Origin: Spirochaetae bacterium HGW-Spirochaetae-5
GTDB taxonomy: Bacteria; Spirochaetota; UBA4802; UBA5550
DNA: 55,314 bases
Assembly: GCA_002839285.1 (NCBI GenBank)
Contig: PGXT01000022.1
Span: 1 to 55,314 of the forward strand
Reading direction: 5' to 3'
Shown here: positions 35,633 through 44,835 of the stretch, in pieces
Layout of the letters: every line of letters starts with the position of its first letter
How positions within the stretch are numbered: the first letter of the stretch is position 1
Notes under the pieces: generated by a model
Seen by the model: the letters and a program-made list of their open reading frames with translations, nothing else
Told to the model about the DNA's origin: nothing
The model's database searches: none
Program-made: the position numbers and the translations under genes

Positions 35633-35971
35633 TTATGAACAGGTACTTTTGCTCCATCTGGGGTATTTATTGATTCTGTTCAAGCAGATTATGAATTGTT
35701 CTTTAAGTGTTAAACCAGTGGTATATTTTATTTCAGGATTTAAATGGGTGTTGTTATTATAAAATGACAGGATAATTTTAGTTATTAGCTGAATATTATC
35801 CTGTCTGGAAAGGTTTAAAAGGGTTTCTTCTGAGTGCTGTTTAATGATTTCATATTTATAATTAAACTGTGATATTCCATGTGATACTGATCCGCAAATA
35901 AGTACTGCTATAAATAGAATCAGCAGCTTCTTAAGGGGAGTGGAAATATTCTGTATGATATCAGGTTTCAT
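35633..35971 (-). CDS. Hypothetical protein with N-terminal membrane segment
   Basis: A 112-residue open frame. LLILFIAVLICGSVSHG (about 16-32) is a membrane helix or signal peptide; the rest looks helical (YKYEIIKQHSEETLLNLSR). There is no obvious ribosome site and no family match, so this could be a remnant. Confidence 0.4.
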   Translation of the reverse strand: MKPDIIQNISTPLKKLLILFIAVLICGSVSHGISQFNYKYEIIKQHSEETLLNLSRQDNIQLITKIILSFYNNNTHLNPEIKYTTGLTLKEQFIICLNRINKYPRWSKSTCS

Positions 35972-36037
35972 TGTTGTTTATAAGATATTTTTAAAATTTG
36001 CGGTCAGTGTTTAAAATATCTGACCGCGGGAATTATT

Positions 36038-37897
36038 TTATTCACATTCGTCAGGGAGTCTTCTTACTGCACCTTTATCTGCTGAAGATGCGAGAAGTGA
36101 ATAGATCTGAAGAGCTTTTGAAATCTTTCTGTCTCTTCCGCGAGGTTTAAATGCATCTTTCCCTTTTGCAGTCTCCTCTTCTCTTCTTTTCTGAATCTCC
36201 TTGTCGTCAACCAGCATGTTGATTTTTCTTCCGGGGATATCAATTTCTATAATGTCGCCGTTGTTTATAAGTGCAATCTCACCGCCGGATGCCGCCTCTG
36301 GTGAAATATGGCAGATCGAAAGTCCCGCTGTCCCTCCGGAGAATCTTCCGTCGGTTATTAACGCGCACTTTGTTCCAAGGTGCATTGATTTTATATATGA
36401 AGTAGGATAGAGCATCTCCTGCATTCCGGGTCCGCCCTTCGGCCCTTCGTAGCGTATGACAACTACGTCTCCCTCTTTGATCTCCCCTCCGAGTATTGCA
36501 TCACATGCCGCATCCTGTGAAAAGTAAACTTTAGCAGGACCTTTAAATGTAAATAGAGACGGGTCAACACCGGCTGTTTTTACAATACAGCCTTTCTTTG
36601 CAATATTTCCGGAGAGTACAGCAAGACCCCCTTCTATATTATAGCAGTGTCTGTAGTCTCTGATACATCCTGTTGCCCGGTTTTTATCCAGTTCATCGTA
36701 TGCTTTATCCTGTGATCCGAACTTGAGGTTTCTTCCGATTCTTCCCGGAGCACTTTTATATAATGATATGGCATCAGGTGAAGCGGTATCTCTTATAATA
36801 TCGTACTTGTCGAGAGTATCTTTAAGAGACGGGGCATCAACCCTTGGAACAGTTGTATTTATAAGTCCAGCGCGGTCCAGTTCCCCCATTATTGCCAGAA
36901 TACCGCCGGCTCTGTTTACATCTTCCATGTGATAGTTTGAACTTGGCGCTACTTTGCAAAGGTTAGGAACTTTACGTGAGAGAGTGTCTATATCATGCAT
37001 TGTGAAATCGACTTCAGCTGCGTCAGCCACTGCAAGAAGGTGGAGGATTGTATTGGTAGACCCGCCCATTGCAATATCAAGAGACATTGCGTTCATGAAT
37101 GATTCCTTGCAGGCAATTGATCTCGGCAGTACTGATTTATTCCCTTTTTCATAATACTCTTTTGTAATTTCAATGATACGCATTGACGCACGTTCTGCCA
37201 TTTTTCTCCGGTTTGCGTGTGTTGCTACAACCGATCCGTTCCCCGGAAGAGCCAGGCCAAGGGCTTCTGTAAGGCAGTTCATTGAATTAGCCGTAAACAT
37301 GCCTGAACATGATCCGCATGTAGGGCAGGCGCATTTTTCGAGCTCAGCAATAAATTCATCGGAAACAGAAGGATCAGCACTCATGACCATTGCATCGATG
37401 AGGTCATATTTTTTCCCGTCCTTTGCTGTGCTCTCCATAACCCCGGCTTCCATGGGCCCGCCGGAAACAAATACTGTGGGGATGTTTAATCGCATCGCTC
37501 CCATGAGCATTCCCGGTATAATTTTGTCGCAATTGGGGATACATATAATAGCATCTACCTTATGAGCATTGCACATATATTCAACGCTGTCTGCTATTAT
37601 CTCTCTCGAGGGGAGGGAGTAGAGCATCCCGTCGTGCCCCATTGCAATTCCGTCATCTATTGCAATGGTGTTGAATTCTGGAGCGAAATAACCCTGATCT
37701 TCGATTAGTTTTTTTACGAAACGCCCCATCTCGTTCAGGTGTACATGACCGGGGACGAGTTCTGTAAATGAGTTTACTATTGCTATAATCGGTTTCCCGA
37801 AATTCTCCTCTTTCATGCCGTTGGCACGCCATAAGCTTCTTGCTCCGGCCATTCTTCTTCCGGTTGTCGTTGTTTCACTTCTCAAAGGTATCTTCAT
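36038..37897 (-). CDS. ilvD: Dihydroxy-acid dehydratase
   Basis: Converts 2,3-dihydroxy-isovalerate or -methylvalerate to the 2-oxo acids in branched-chain amino acid synthesis. 619 residues, full length. Iron-sulphur cluster ligands are in PNCDKIIPG and [38 protein letters not shown] near the end holds the catalytic Ser/substrate region. It stands alone, without other ilv genes beside it. Confidence 0.96.
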   Translation of the reverse strand: MKIPLRSETTTTGRRMAGARSLWRANGMKEENFGKPIIAIVNSFTELVPGHVHLNEMGRFVKKLIEDQGYFAPEFNTIAIDDGIAMGHDGMLYSLPSREIIADSVEYMCNAHKVDAIICIPNCDKIIPGMLMGAMRLNIPTVFVSGGPMEAGVMESTAKDGKKYDLIDAMVMSADPSVSDEFIAELEKCACPTCGSCSGMFTANSMNCLTEALGLALPGNGSVVATHANRRKMAERASMRIIEITKEYYEKGNKSVLPRSIACKESFMNAMSLDIAMGGSTNTILHLLAVADAAEVDFTMHDIDTLSRKVPNLCKVAPSSNYHMEDVNRAGGILAIMGELDRAGLINTTVPRVDAPSLKDTLDKYDIIRDTASPDAISLYKSAPGRIGRNLKFGSQDKAYDELDKNRATGCIRDYRHCYNIEGGLAVLSGNIAKKGCIVKTAGVDPSLFTFKGPAKVYFSQDAACDAILGGEIKEGDVVVIRYEGPKGGPGMQEMLYPTSYIKSMHLGTKCALITDGRFSGGTAGLSICHISPEAASGGEIALINNGDIIEIDIPGRKINMLVDDKEIQKRREEETAKGKDAFKPRGRDRKISKALQIYSLLASSADKGAVRRLPDECE

Positions 37898-38246
37898 ATA
37901 ATCCTCTATAAATTTTATATTTAAATAACCGCAAGTTTTTATGCGGCGGGTCTATGATCTGTTTAGTTGCACAAAACCAGTAAAAAATATTTCTGCATCT
38001 TTTTTCTGCAGATTTACTGTGCCGGCAGGTTTTAATCTGATTAAAATGAGTTTTAATTGATTCTGCTGTCAAGATTTTTTGATAAAAAAATTGAGGCTTT
38101 GGAGTAACTGCTAAAAAACAGGTGGTATTTATCTCCGCCGCGCTATGGTTGTGCGGAGAGCAGTTTCACAACCGGTTTATGAATAGATACGTTTTGGATA
38201 AGGCGGCATGAGTGCTTGTTCTATCTTTGCTGGAAAGGCCTCATTT
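37898..38246. repeat. Intergenic gap with CTCCGCCGCG element, copy 2
   Basis: About 38100-38180 has GGTATTTATCTCCGCCGCGC, GTGCGGAGAGCAG and ACAACCGGTTTA, a worn copy of the element at 13850-13935. The part next to ilvD (37900-38060) has a short TTTCTGCATC/TTTCTGCAGA repeat but no recognisable leader peptide or riboswitch. Confidence 0.5.
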
Positions 38247-41200
38247 TCATTTTTCACTCAAAACTTTCATTATATCTTCAATGGAGTATGGTTTTGTTAA
38301 AACACCGGAAAATCCGTACTCTTTATAATTTGCCATGACAGGATTATCTGAGTAACCGCTGCTCACTATTGCCTTAACATCAGGATTCATCTCTTTGAGC
38401 ACGGCAATGGTTTCTTTCCCGCCCATACCGCCGTAAACGGTTAAATCGAGGATTACATAATCATATGGTTTGTTCTGTGCCAGTCTTTCTGAATAAAGAT
38501 TAATTGCCTCTTCTCCGTTTTTTGCCGGATCTACGGTAAAGCCCTGATGCTTCAGCATTTTTACAAGGACTTCAAGTATGTATATTTCATCGTCCATGAT
38601 AAGCACACTCCCTGTGCTTATTATGGACGATGATTCAGGAGTTGTTTCATCTTTCTGAATCTGAGTATTTACAGATTTCAAATAAATATTAAATGTGGTT
38701 CCTTTGTTCTCTTCTGACGTCACTTCAATATAGCCTCTATGTTTTTTTATTATTGAGTAAGTGCTTGTTAGCCCCAGGCCTGTTCCATTTGATTTGGTAG
38801 AATAAAACGGGTCGAATATCTTGTTAACATTTTTTCTGGATATTCCGCACCCGGTATCTGAAATTTTAAGCATTACATAGCTTCCGGTTTTAAATGGTAT
38901 CTCCGGAGGTAATTCCTCAATGTTGCGGGCCTCAATTTTTATTGTACCTGAAGCATCCATCGCTTGTATAGAATTTATCAGCAGATTATTTATAGCCTGA
39001 CTAATCTGATTTGAATCAATCAAAACCGGTTTAAGGTTATCTTCAATATCAAGCTCGCATTTTATATCGGGATTTTTGATTATAAATTTGGCCGATTCAT
39101 TGATTATATCTGACAGCGAAGAAGTTGAAAGAATCGGTTCGCCACCTTTGGCAAAAGTTAAAAGCTGTTTAGTCAGGGCTGCGGCTCTATCGACAGCTTT
39201 TTCTATGTTTAATAACGTTTCGGTAAATCCTTCGGGAATGACAACCTGATTTTTCATTATTGATATATTCCCGGATATACCTGTGAGCAGATTGTTGAAA
39301 TCATGAGCAATGCCCCCTGCAAGTATGCCAATCGATTCCAGTTTGCTCATTTTTATCAGTTCATTGTCAATTTTACTTTTAATAGTAATATCGCGCAAAG
39401 CAAGTACTATCCCGTGAGGCTTGTTGTCCAGATTGATTATGGCGCTGTTTATTTCTACAATTCTTTCGTTTCCGGCTTTATCTATCATTTTGAAAGGAAC
39501 ACCGATATTGTTAAACCGGTACTTATCTGTTACTTTACCCAGAGTTTCGAAGAAAAGATCATTCGATGAATCACCGGAGAGTTTCAGTATCTCTTTTATA
39601 TGTTTCCCCATGGCTTCTTTACTGGTGATTCCAGTCATTTCTTCGGCAACTTTATTCATGAGGAATACTTTCCCCTCGATGTCATATGTCACAACGCCAT
39701 CACCAATTGAGAGGAGTGTCGCCGAAAGAAATTCTTTCTCTTTTTCAATTTCTGCATTTGCAGTTATAAGTTTGCTCTGAGCTGCTACAAGTTCTTTATT
39801 CAGAGATTCAAGGCTGTTGAATTGAGCCTGTATTTTATCATATTGACTTTGAATGGTATTGGATGCATTTTTTAAAGATGAAACATCGGTGATAATCATA
39901 AAAATACCTCTATTGGTACCCACCGCAAGGTATGATATTGATATCAGAACATCGATTTTTGTATTGTCATTTCCGTTAAGAATCGCCTCAAATTGCGTAT
40001 TCGGTATTTCTCCCGATGATATTTTTCTTATCAGATTATTGACATTGTCAGATGAGGCGGCATGGGGGATGAAAAAATCATAAACATTTTTTTTATAAAA
40101 ATCGGAGGCACTGTAGCCGGACATCTTCAGCATGTTGTTGTTTGCAAAAACCGGAATGTCATTAATGCAGTACATAATACCATCATGTGCTGTTTCGAAA
40201 AATAATCTGTATCTCTCCTCGGATTCTTTTAGAGATAAGAGGACTTTTTCATTCTCTTTTTTTAATGATCCTATTTTGTCGGCAAGTCCAATTGATAAAA
40301 ATACGTTTGCAAAAGCTATGCCAATTAGATAGATCCAGTCGGTCATGAACGAATTTGGAAGAATGCCGTAGCTCCTGAGTCCGATGAGCATAACACCGAA
40401 TATAAAACAGGTCCATGATCCGAGATAGTATAAAGTGATTCTTAATTCTTTACGGAGCATGGGGATTATAGTTGCAATAAGAACAACAGGTGTTGACATC
40501 ATTATGATAACCGAAAGTTGTGTAGAAATGCTGTAACTGGTGAATAAAGAAATAACAATTAATGGGAAAGAAAGATATACAATAGCATTAAGTATTCTAT
40601 GAATAAACCTGGTGTTAATACCGGTGTTAAGGTATATCTGGGAAAATCTGATAAGAAAAATTGATGAGAGTATTACAGTAAGCGGGTGGCTGTGGTTTGC
40701 CCACCATGTTGCATCGGGCCAGAAATATTGCTTTGCGATTCCGTTATGAATGAAAGTCAGAGTCACTACTGAAAAAATAAAAAGAGTAAGATAGAGGTAT
40801 GATTTATCTTTTGATACGGCATATATAAAAAAATTGTAAAATAACAAAGCAATCATTACTCCATAGAAAAGCCATAATAAAGAACCTTCAGTTGTCAAGT
40901 TGTTAAGAAATGAATCATAATCCCACGCTCTGAGTTTAATTACTAATGATCCTTCTGATTTTACTTTCAAATATATGTTTGAGATTCCGGGAGGACTCAA
41001 GCAGCGGATATTTTGATTCAAATATCCAGTTAAATGGTTCCGGATTATTGTTCTTTACAATTATTTTAAACCAGAAAGTTGAGTTGGAATACCCGATTGT
41101 TGTTTTATTATTTTTTAATGTATTAAAGCGGCTGTGATCAAGATTCAGAACTTCATCAAATTTAATATTACCGGAAGGGTCCTCGAAATAAAAAAGATAC

Positions 41201-41346
41201 TGATCCAGTTCAGTGTTGTCCATTTTACTGTTTAATGTAAATGAATCGGAATATGCAGGGGCATAATATGCAAGAAGCAGCAGCAGCAGTATTATTGCTT
41301 TGAATACATATCGATTTATTTTGAAATAATTTCTATTGACAATCAT
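38247..41346 (-). pseudogene. 7TMR-DISM hybrid histidine kinase, frame-disrupted
   Basis: From ATG 41346: signal segment AIILLLLLLAYYAPAYS, then a 7TMR-DISM extracellular domain (NSTFWFKIIVKNNNPEPFNWIFESKYPLL). At about 40990-41010 the frame breaks. The next frame resumes as SPPGISNIYLKVKSEGSLVIKLR, the end of the same domain, so some 40-45 residues are missing. Downstream in one frame are seven membrane helices, two PAS domains (FFETAHDGIMYCIND; LLSIGDGVVTYDIEGKVF), the His box GGIAHDFNNLLTGI, the ATPase motifs NLLINSIQAM, DTGCGI and GTGLGLTS, and a C-terminal receiver (LIMDDE, YVILDLTV, LTKPYS). It would sense an outside ligand and phosphorylate its own receiver. The intact cytoplasmic half argues against old decay. 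Confidence 0.85.
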
Positions 41347-41427
41347 ATGGCTTCTTATTATTGATTTTAAAATGTATGATCACAGGCTATCCGTTATAGT
41401 CAAGATTTATAAAGAATAAAGATTGAT

Positions 41428-41497
41428 AATTGGCAACAATTTATTTCTGACGGCGCAACGCAAAGCATACGCACCTTCAGGAATAATTCGCTGCCTT
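41428..41497. repeat. MITE-like copy F (decayed)
   Basis: Ends GGCAACAATTTATTTCTGA and CAGGAATAATTCGCTGCC form the inverted termini of the three-hairpin family; the inside is reduced to GGCGCAACGCAAAGCATACGC. Confidence 0.55.
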
Positions 41498-41584
41498 GAT
41501 AGTTTATGAGGTCAGAATAAAGTTTTTTATTCTAATCTCCTCTGTGGATAATTTACTGAAAATAATCGAAGGACTCAAATACTT

Positions 41585-42370
41585 TTGGAAAAAAAAGTGA
41601 GAAAAAAACCGGCTGTTAAAGCGGCACCGAAAAAAAGTGTGAAGTCAAAACCTCCGCAGAATAGTGGTGGAGGTAATGGTCCGTTCTATGTTCTTGTAAT
41701 AATTATCCTTATCACTGTTATAGTGCTGCTCCTGAATAAATTTTATGATAAAGGGAAATTCACACTCCCTTCTTTTAAAAATCTTATTGAAAAAAGTGAG
41801 TCTCCAAAAGGGAAAATAGAAATATCAAAAGATAATCTTATTGATAAAAAGATCACCCCTGATAGTGATAAAACTAAAATTGCCGATGAAAAAACTCCAC
41901 CTTCAGATGTTAAAAAAAATGATCCTGAAGAGAAAAGACCCGATGAGAATAAAGCCGATGTAGAGAAAGAGGTTACGCTGTATTTTCTGAAGCTTGATGA
42001 AAAGAGTGAAAAGATATATCTCAGTACTGTAAAAAGAAAAGTACAGGATAAACAGATACTATTACAGACTCTTGAACAGCTTATAAAAGGACCCACTGCG
42101 TATGAGCAGGGGAGAGGTTATATAACTGCAGTCCCCTCTCATCTGAAAATCAGAAGTATTAATATAACAGGCAAAACAGCCGAGATAGATTTCAGCAGTG
42201 TTATTGAAGAGGGTGCTACGGGAGAAATTCTTATCAAAAGAATTAAACAGCTCGTCTTTACTTCAACGCAGTTTGATAATGTTGACAGCATTGTAATAAT
42301 GATCAATGGTCAGAGGCGGAAAACTATCGGCGGTGATGGACTTTTCATCGGCGGGCCGCTCAGGAGATAA
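41585..42370 (+). CDS. GerMN-domain membrane protein
   Basis: A 261-residue protein from TTG 41585. A basic N-terminus (KKPAVKAAPKKSVKSKPP), one membrane helix (FYVLVIIILITVIVLLL, about 34-51), a charged Lys/Asp/Glu-rich linker (about 60-130), then the GerMN fold (VTLYFLKLDEKSEKIYLSTV, TLEQLIKGPTAYEQGRGY, AVPSHLKIRSINI, AEIDFS, QLVFTSTQFDNVDSIVIMINGQ). The domain should face the periplasm; GerMN modules are seen in germination and envelope proteins. It ends 4 nt before the CYTH gene and is probably co-transcribed with it. Confidence 0.85.
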   Translation: MEKKVRKKPAVKAAPKKSVKSKPPQNSGGGNGPFYVLVIIILITVIVLLLNKFYDKGKFTLPSFKNLIEKSESPKGKIEISKDNLIDKKITPDSDKTKIADEKTPPSDVKKNDPEEKRPDENKADVEKEVTLYFLKLDEKSEKIYLSTVKRKVQDKQILLQTLEQLIKGPTAYEQGRGYITAVPSHLKIRSINITGKTAEIDFSSVIEEGATGEILIKRIKQLVFTSTQFDNVDSIVIMINGQRRKTIGGDGLFIGGPLRR

Positions 42371-42374
42371 TTGT

Positions 42375-42899
42375 ATGGGTGAAGTATTGGAGATCGAAAT
42401 AAAGTGCTATTGTGATGATGACGGTAAAGTAAAAAACCTTCTGAAAGAAATTGGCGCTCAATTTATTGAAAACCGTAATGAGACAGATATATATTTTAAC
42501 CATCCGTTCAGAAACTTTGGAGATACCGATGAGGCTCTGAGACTTCGCAAAGTTAATAGTAAATGCAGAATAACTTATAAGGGTCCTAAAGTAAGTAAAA
42601 CCACAAAAGCCCGCATTGAGCATGAAACAGAGGCGGGGGATTTTGAATCTATGAAAAATATTCTGCTGAGCCTCGGGTTCAGTGAAAGCGGATCGATAGA
42701 AAAAGTGAGAGATGTATTCTCGTACAATGGAACAGAAATTTCAATTGATTATGTTACAGGATTGGGGACTTTTGTTGAAATTGAAAAAATCGGCGAACTT
42801 AAAGATGAAATAGAGAAAGAACTCTTCGATACAGCCGCAAAATTAGGTCTTACAAAATTTGAACGACGATCCTACCTTGAAATGAAATATTTTTCGTAA
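42375..42899 (+). CDS. cyaB: CYTH-domain protein, class IV adenylate cyclase (CyaB) type
   Basis: Start ATG 42375 is chosen so that MGEVLEIEIKCYC puts the ExExK signature at the N-terminus as in the family; an in-frame upstream ATG at 42306 would overlap the GerMN gene. 174 residues. RITYKGPK, KARIEHE and SIDYVTGLGTFVEIE are the remaining tunnel strands with metal- and phosphate-binding residues. It could make cAMP or hydrolyse triphosphates; the similarity is to CyaB. A cNMP-binding-like domain exists at 20085, but no link is shown. Confidence 0.85.
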   Translation: MGEVLEIEIKCYCDDDGKVKNLLKEIGAQFIENRNETDIYFNHPFRNFGDTDEALRLRKVNSKCRITYKGPKVSKTTKARIEHETEAGDFESMKNILLSLGFSESGSIEKVRDVFSYNGTEISIDYVTGLGTFVEIEKIGELKDEIEKELFDTAAKLGLTKFERRSYLEMKYFS

Positions 42900-42984
42900 G
42901 CTGCAAAAACGTTATCGTAAAATATGATTTTATACAGCAGTAATTTTTAAATTATAAAAATATAATTATAAAGAGGATTTTTTG

Positions 42985-43938
42985 ATGGATGAAAACAATA
43001 AGATAGTTCTATCTAAAGTGAGAAATTTCGGAGATAATATTGGTGATACATTCAACTTGATAAGACATGGTTTTAAACCGATTGGTCAGGCCTGCCTATA
43101 TGTAACTGGTCCTTTGGTATTGATAGTTTCAATTATTATGGGATTTATTAATGCTGAGACAATGGGTTTTATGTTTGATACCATGAAGAATCCAGCTGAT
43201 ATTCAAAAAAGTAATGATGCAATGTTAAACATGTTCAGTTCAAATGGTGTTTTGTTCGGTGCTGGATATATAGTGATTATTTTATTCTCTTTTATTATTA
43301 TTGCATTGATGCAGGCTTATGCCTATGAGTATATGATTCTTTATCAAAATAAGGATTATGAAACAATCACTTATAAGGATATTATTGCAGGCGGAAAAAA
43401 GAATGGATTGAAGATTGCTTTTACTAATCTTGGTATAATCTTTATTTTTATCGCGGGAGTTTTTTTTCTTGTTCTGCTTTCTGTAATTGCTGCGGCAATA
43501 TCTGAAATATTAGCAGTTTTTATTCCCATTATTGTTATGATTTCGATGTTTTCCGGTTTTTATTTTATGATAATGTTTATTCTTACACCGGCAATTAGAG
43601 TTTTCGAGTCAAAGGGTTTCTGGAAATCGCTGGTTAGAAGTGTTAAACTTATGTACGGGAATTTCTGGAATACTTTCGGATTGTTATTTATTTTAATGAT
43701 TGCTGTTTCGATATTAGGGATTGTTTTTATGATTCCATATATAGCAGTGGTGGGATTTATGGCTTTTAATGTAATATCGGGTCCGGCGGCAAATCCTGTA
43801 TATATGAAACCTCTGATTATAATAACATCTTCATTTTTAGGTTTCTCTACTTTTTTATATATTATCCTTTTTTTCAGTATCGGGTTTAAATATTTTACAC
43901 TGATTGAAAAAAAAGAGGGATTACAGGTGAGTCAATAA
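42985..43938 (+). CDS. Polytopic membrane protein, unknown
   Basis: ATG 42985 is preferred to the preceding TTG, with AAAGAGGA upstream. About 317 residues with six likely helices (about 38-60, 90-115, 145-172, 180-205, 230-260, 288-312) and a conserved-looking FESKGFWKSLVRSVKLMYGNFWNTFGLLF between helices, the kind of amphipathic segment seen in membrane proteins of the DUF-type glycerophosphodiester/YciC-like group. No catalytic residues stand out. Confidence 0.65.
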   Translation: MDENNKIVLSKVRNFGDNIGDTFNLIRHGFKPIGQACLYVTGPLVLIVSIIMGFINAETMGFMFDTMKNPADIQKSNDAMLNMFSSNGVLFGAGYIVIILFSFIIIALMQAYAYEYMILYQNKDYETITYKDIIAGGKKNGLKIAFTNLGIIFIFIAGVFFLVLLSVIAAAISEILAVFIPIIVMISMFSGFYFMIMFILTPAIRVFESKGFWKSLVRSVKLMYGNFWNTFGLLFILMIAVSILGIVFMIPYIAVVGFMAFNVISGPAANPVYMKPLIIITSSFLGFSTFLYIILFFSIGFKYFTLIEKKEGLQVSQ

Positions 43939-43950
43939 TATATATTCAAA

Positions 43951-43972
43951 AAGCCTCACGCTGGTGAGGCTT
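43951..43972. terminator. Terminator between converging genes
   Basis: AAGCCTCAC and GTGAGGCTT around GCTG, between the membrane-protein gene and the minus-strand gene at 43979. Confidence 0.75.
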
Positions 43973-43978
43973 AGTAAT

Positions 43979-44722
43979 TTATCTTCTGATTATCTCAAGA
44001 TACTCCTTGTGCAGCGCTGTCCAGATTTCACCTCTGTCTGTCATCATGTTTAGAATCTGCATCGAGAAGTCTTTGGTTTTGAGTGTTAGTGTTTTGCAGC
44101 TCAATAGTTTGTCGAACGCGTATACAACAATGATTTCTATATGATAGGGTTCTTTTTCTTTTCTTTTATTGATATTGTTGATTACTGATGAACAGTTTCT
44201 GACAAATAATTCTTCGGTATGGAAAGATTTAAAGTGTTCTTCGACAAGTTTGTGCCACTGGTTTATATCAAAATCGGTAAGCAGGATGTTCTTCCCGGTA
44301 AGTATAGTTTTCAGTGAAATTTTCTTTACTGCGGGGATGGGGACAGGTTTATCCTTTGGAGCTTTCAGCGTTTTCGATTCATGTATTGGTTCATGATTGT
44401 CGTTATGAAATAATCCTTTCAGATATTTATATTCCGCGGATTCACGCAGTACTTCACTGTAAACCTCTGTGCCTGATGCGCCTCTCTCTTCCATTATTCT
44501 TAAAAAAATTTCGACGAAGTGGGTGAAATTTTTTTCCGATTCTATACTCTCTGCGTCATGCTTTTGTTTAAGCCATTTATAAGCTTCATAAAGTCTGGGT
44601 ATCGGGGCTGAAGGCGCATTCTGTCTGAATTTTTTTACGGCGTGTTTAAAATCACGGTCGCTCCAGTCATCTTTTGTTTTACCTATAATTTCAAGAGGGT
44701 ATATAAGATCAGTTTTTTTCAT
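43979..44722 (-). CDS. Conserved-looking hypothetical protein
   Basis: A 247-residue soluble protein with no signal or membrane segment. The N-terminus (DDWSDRDFKHAVKKFRQNAPSAPIPRLYEAYKWLKQKHD) is helical, a Lys/Pro linker lies at about 120-135 (KAPKDKPVPIPAVKK), and the C-terminus is a second domain (YHIEIIVVYAFDKLLSCKTLTLKTKDF). No family recognised. It is monocistronic between two terminators. Confidence 0.6.
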   Translation of the reverse strand: MKKTDLIYPLEIIGKTKDDWSDRDFKHAVKKFRQNAPSAPIPRLYEAYKWLKQKHDAESIESEKNFTHFVEIFLRIMEERGASGTEVYSEVLRESAEYKYLKGLFHNDNHEPIHESKTLKAPKDKPVPIPAVKKISLKTILTGKNILLTDFDINQWHKLVEEHFKSFHTEELFVRNCSSVINNINKRKEKEPYHIEIIVVYAFDKLLSCKTLTLKTKDFSMQILNMMTDRGEIWTALHKEYLEIIRR

Positions 44723-44770
44723 AATAATTATATATGAAAAGACTATAAAGAAAATTCAACAACTAAACAA

Positions 44771-44797
44771 AAAACCGGGCATTTCTGTCCGGTTTTT
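44771..44797. terminator. Terminator between pheT and the hypothetical gene
   Basis: AAAACCGGGC and GTCCGGTTTT with a T-run on the plus strand and an A-run on the other; it lies beyond the pheT stop (minus) and upstream of the minus-strand gene at 43979. Confidence 0.7.
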
Positions 44798-44835
44798 TTA
44801 TATCAACTTTATTTAAGGCTATATGTGAATAAACA

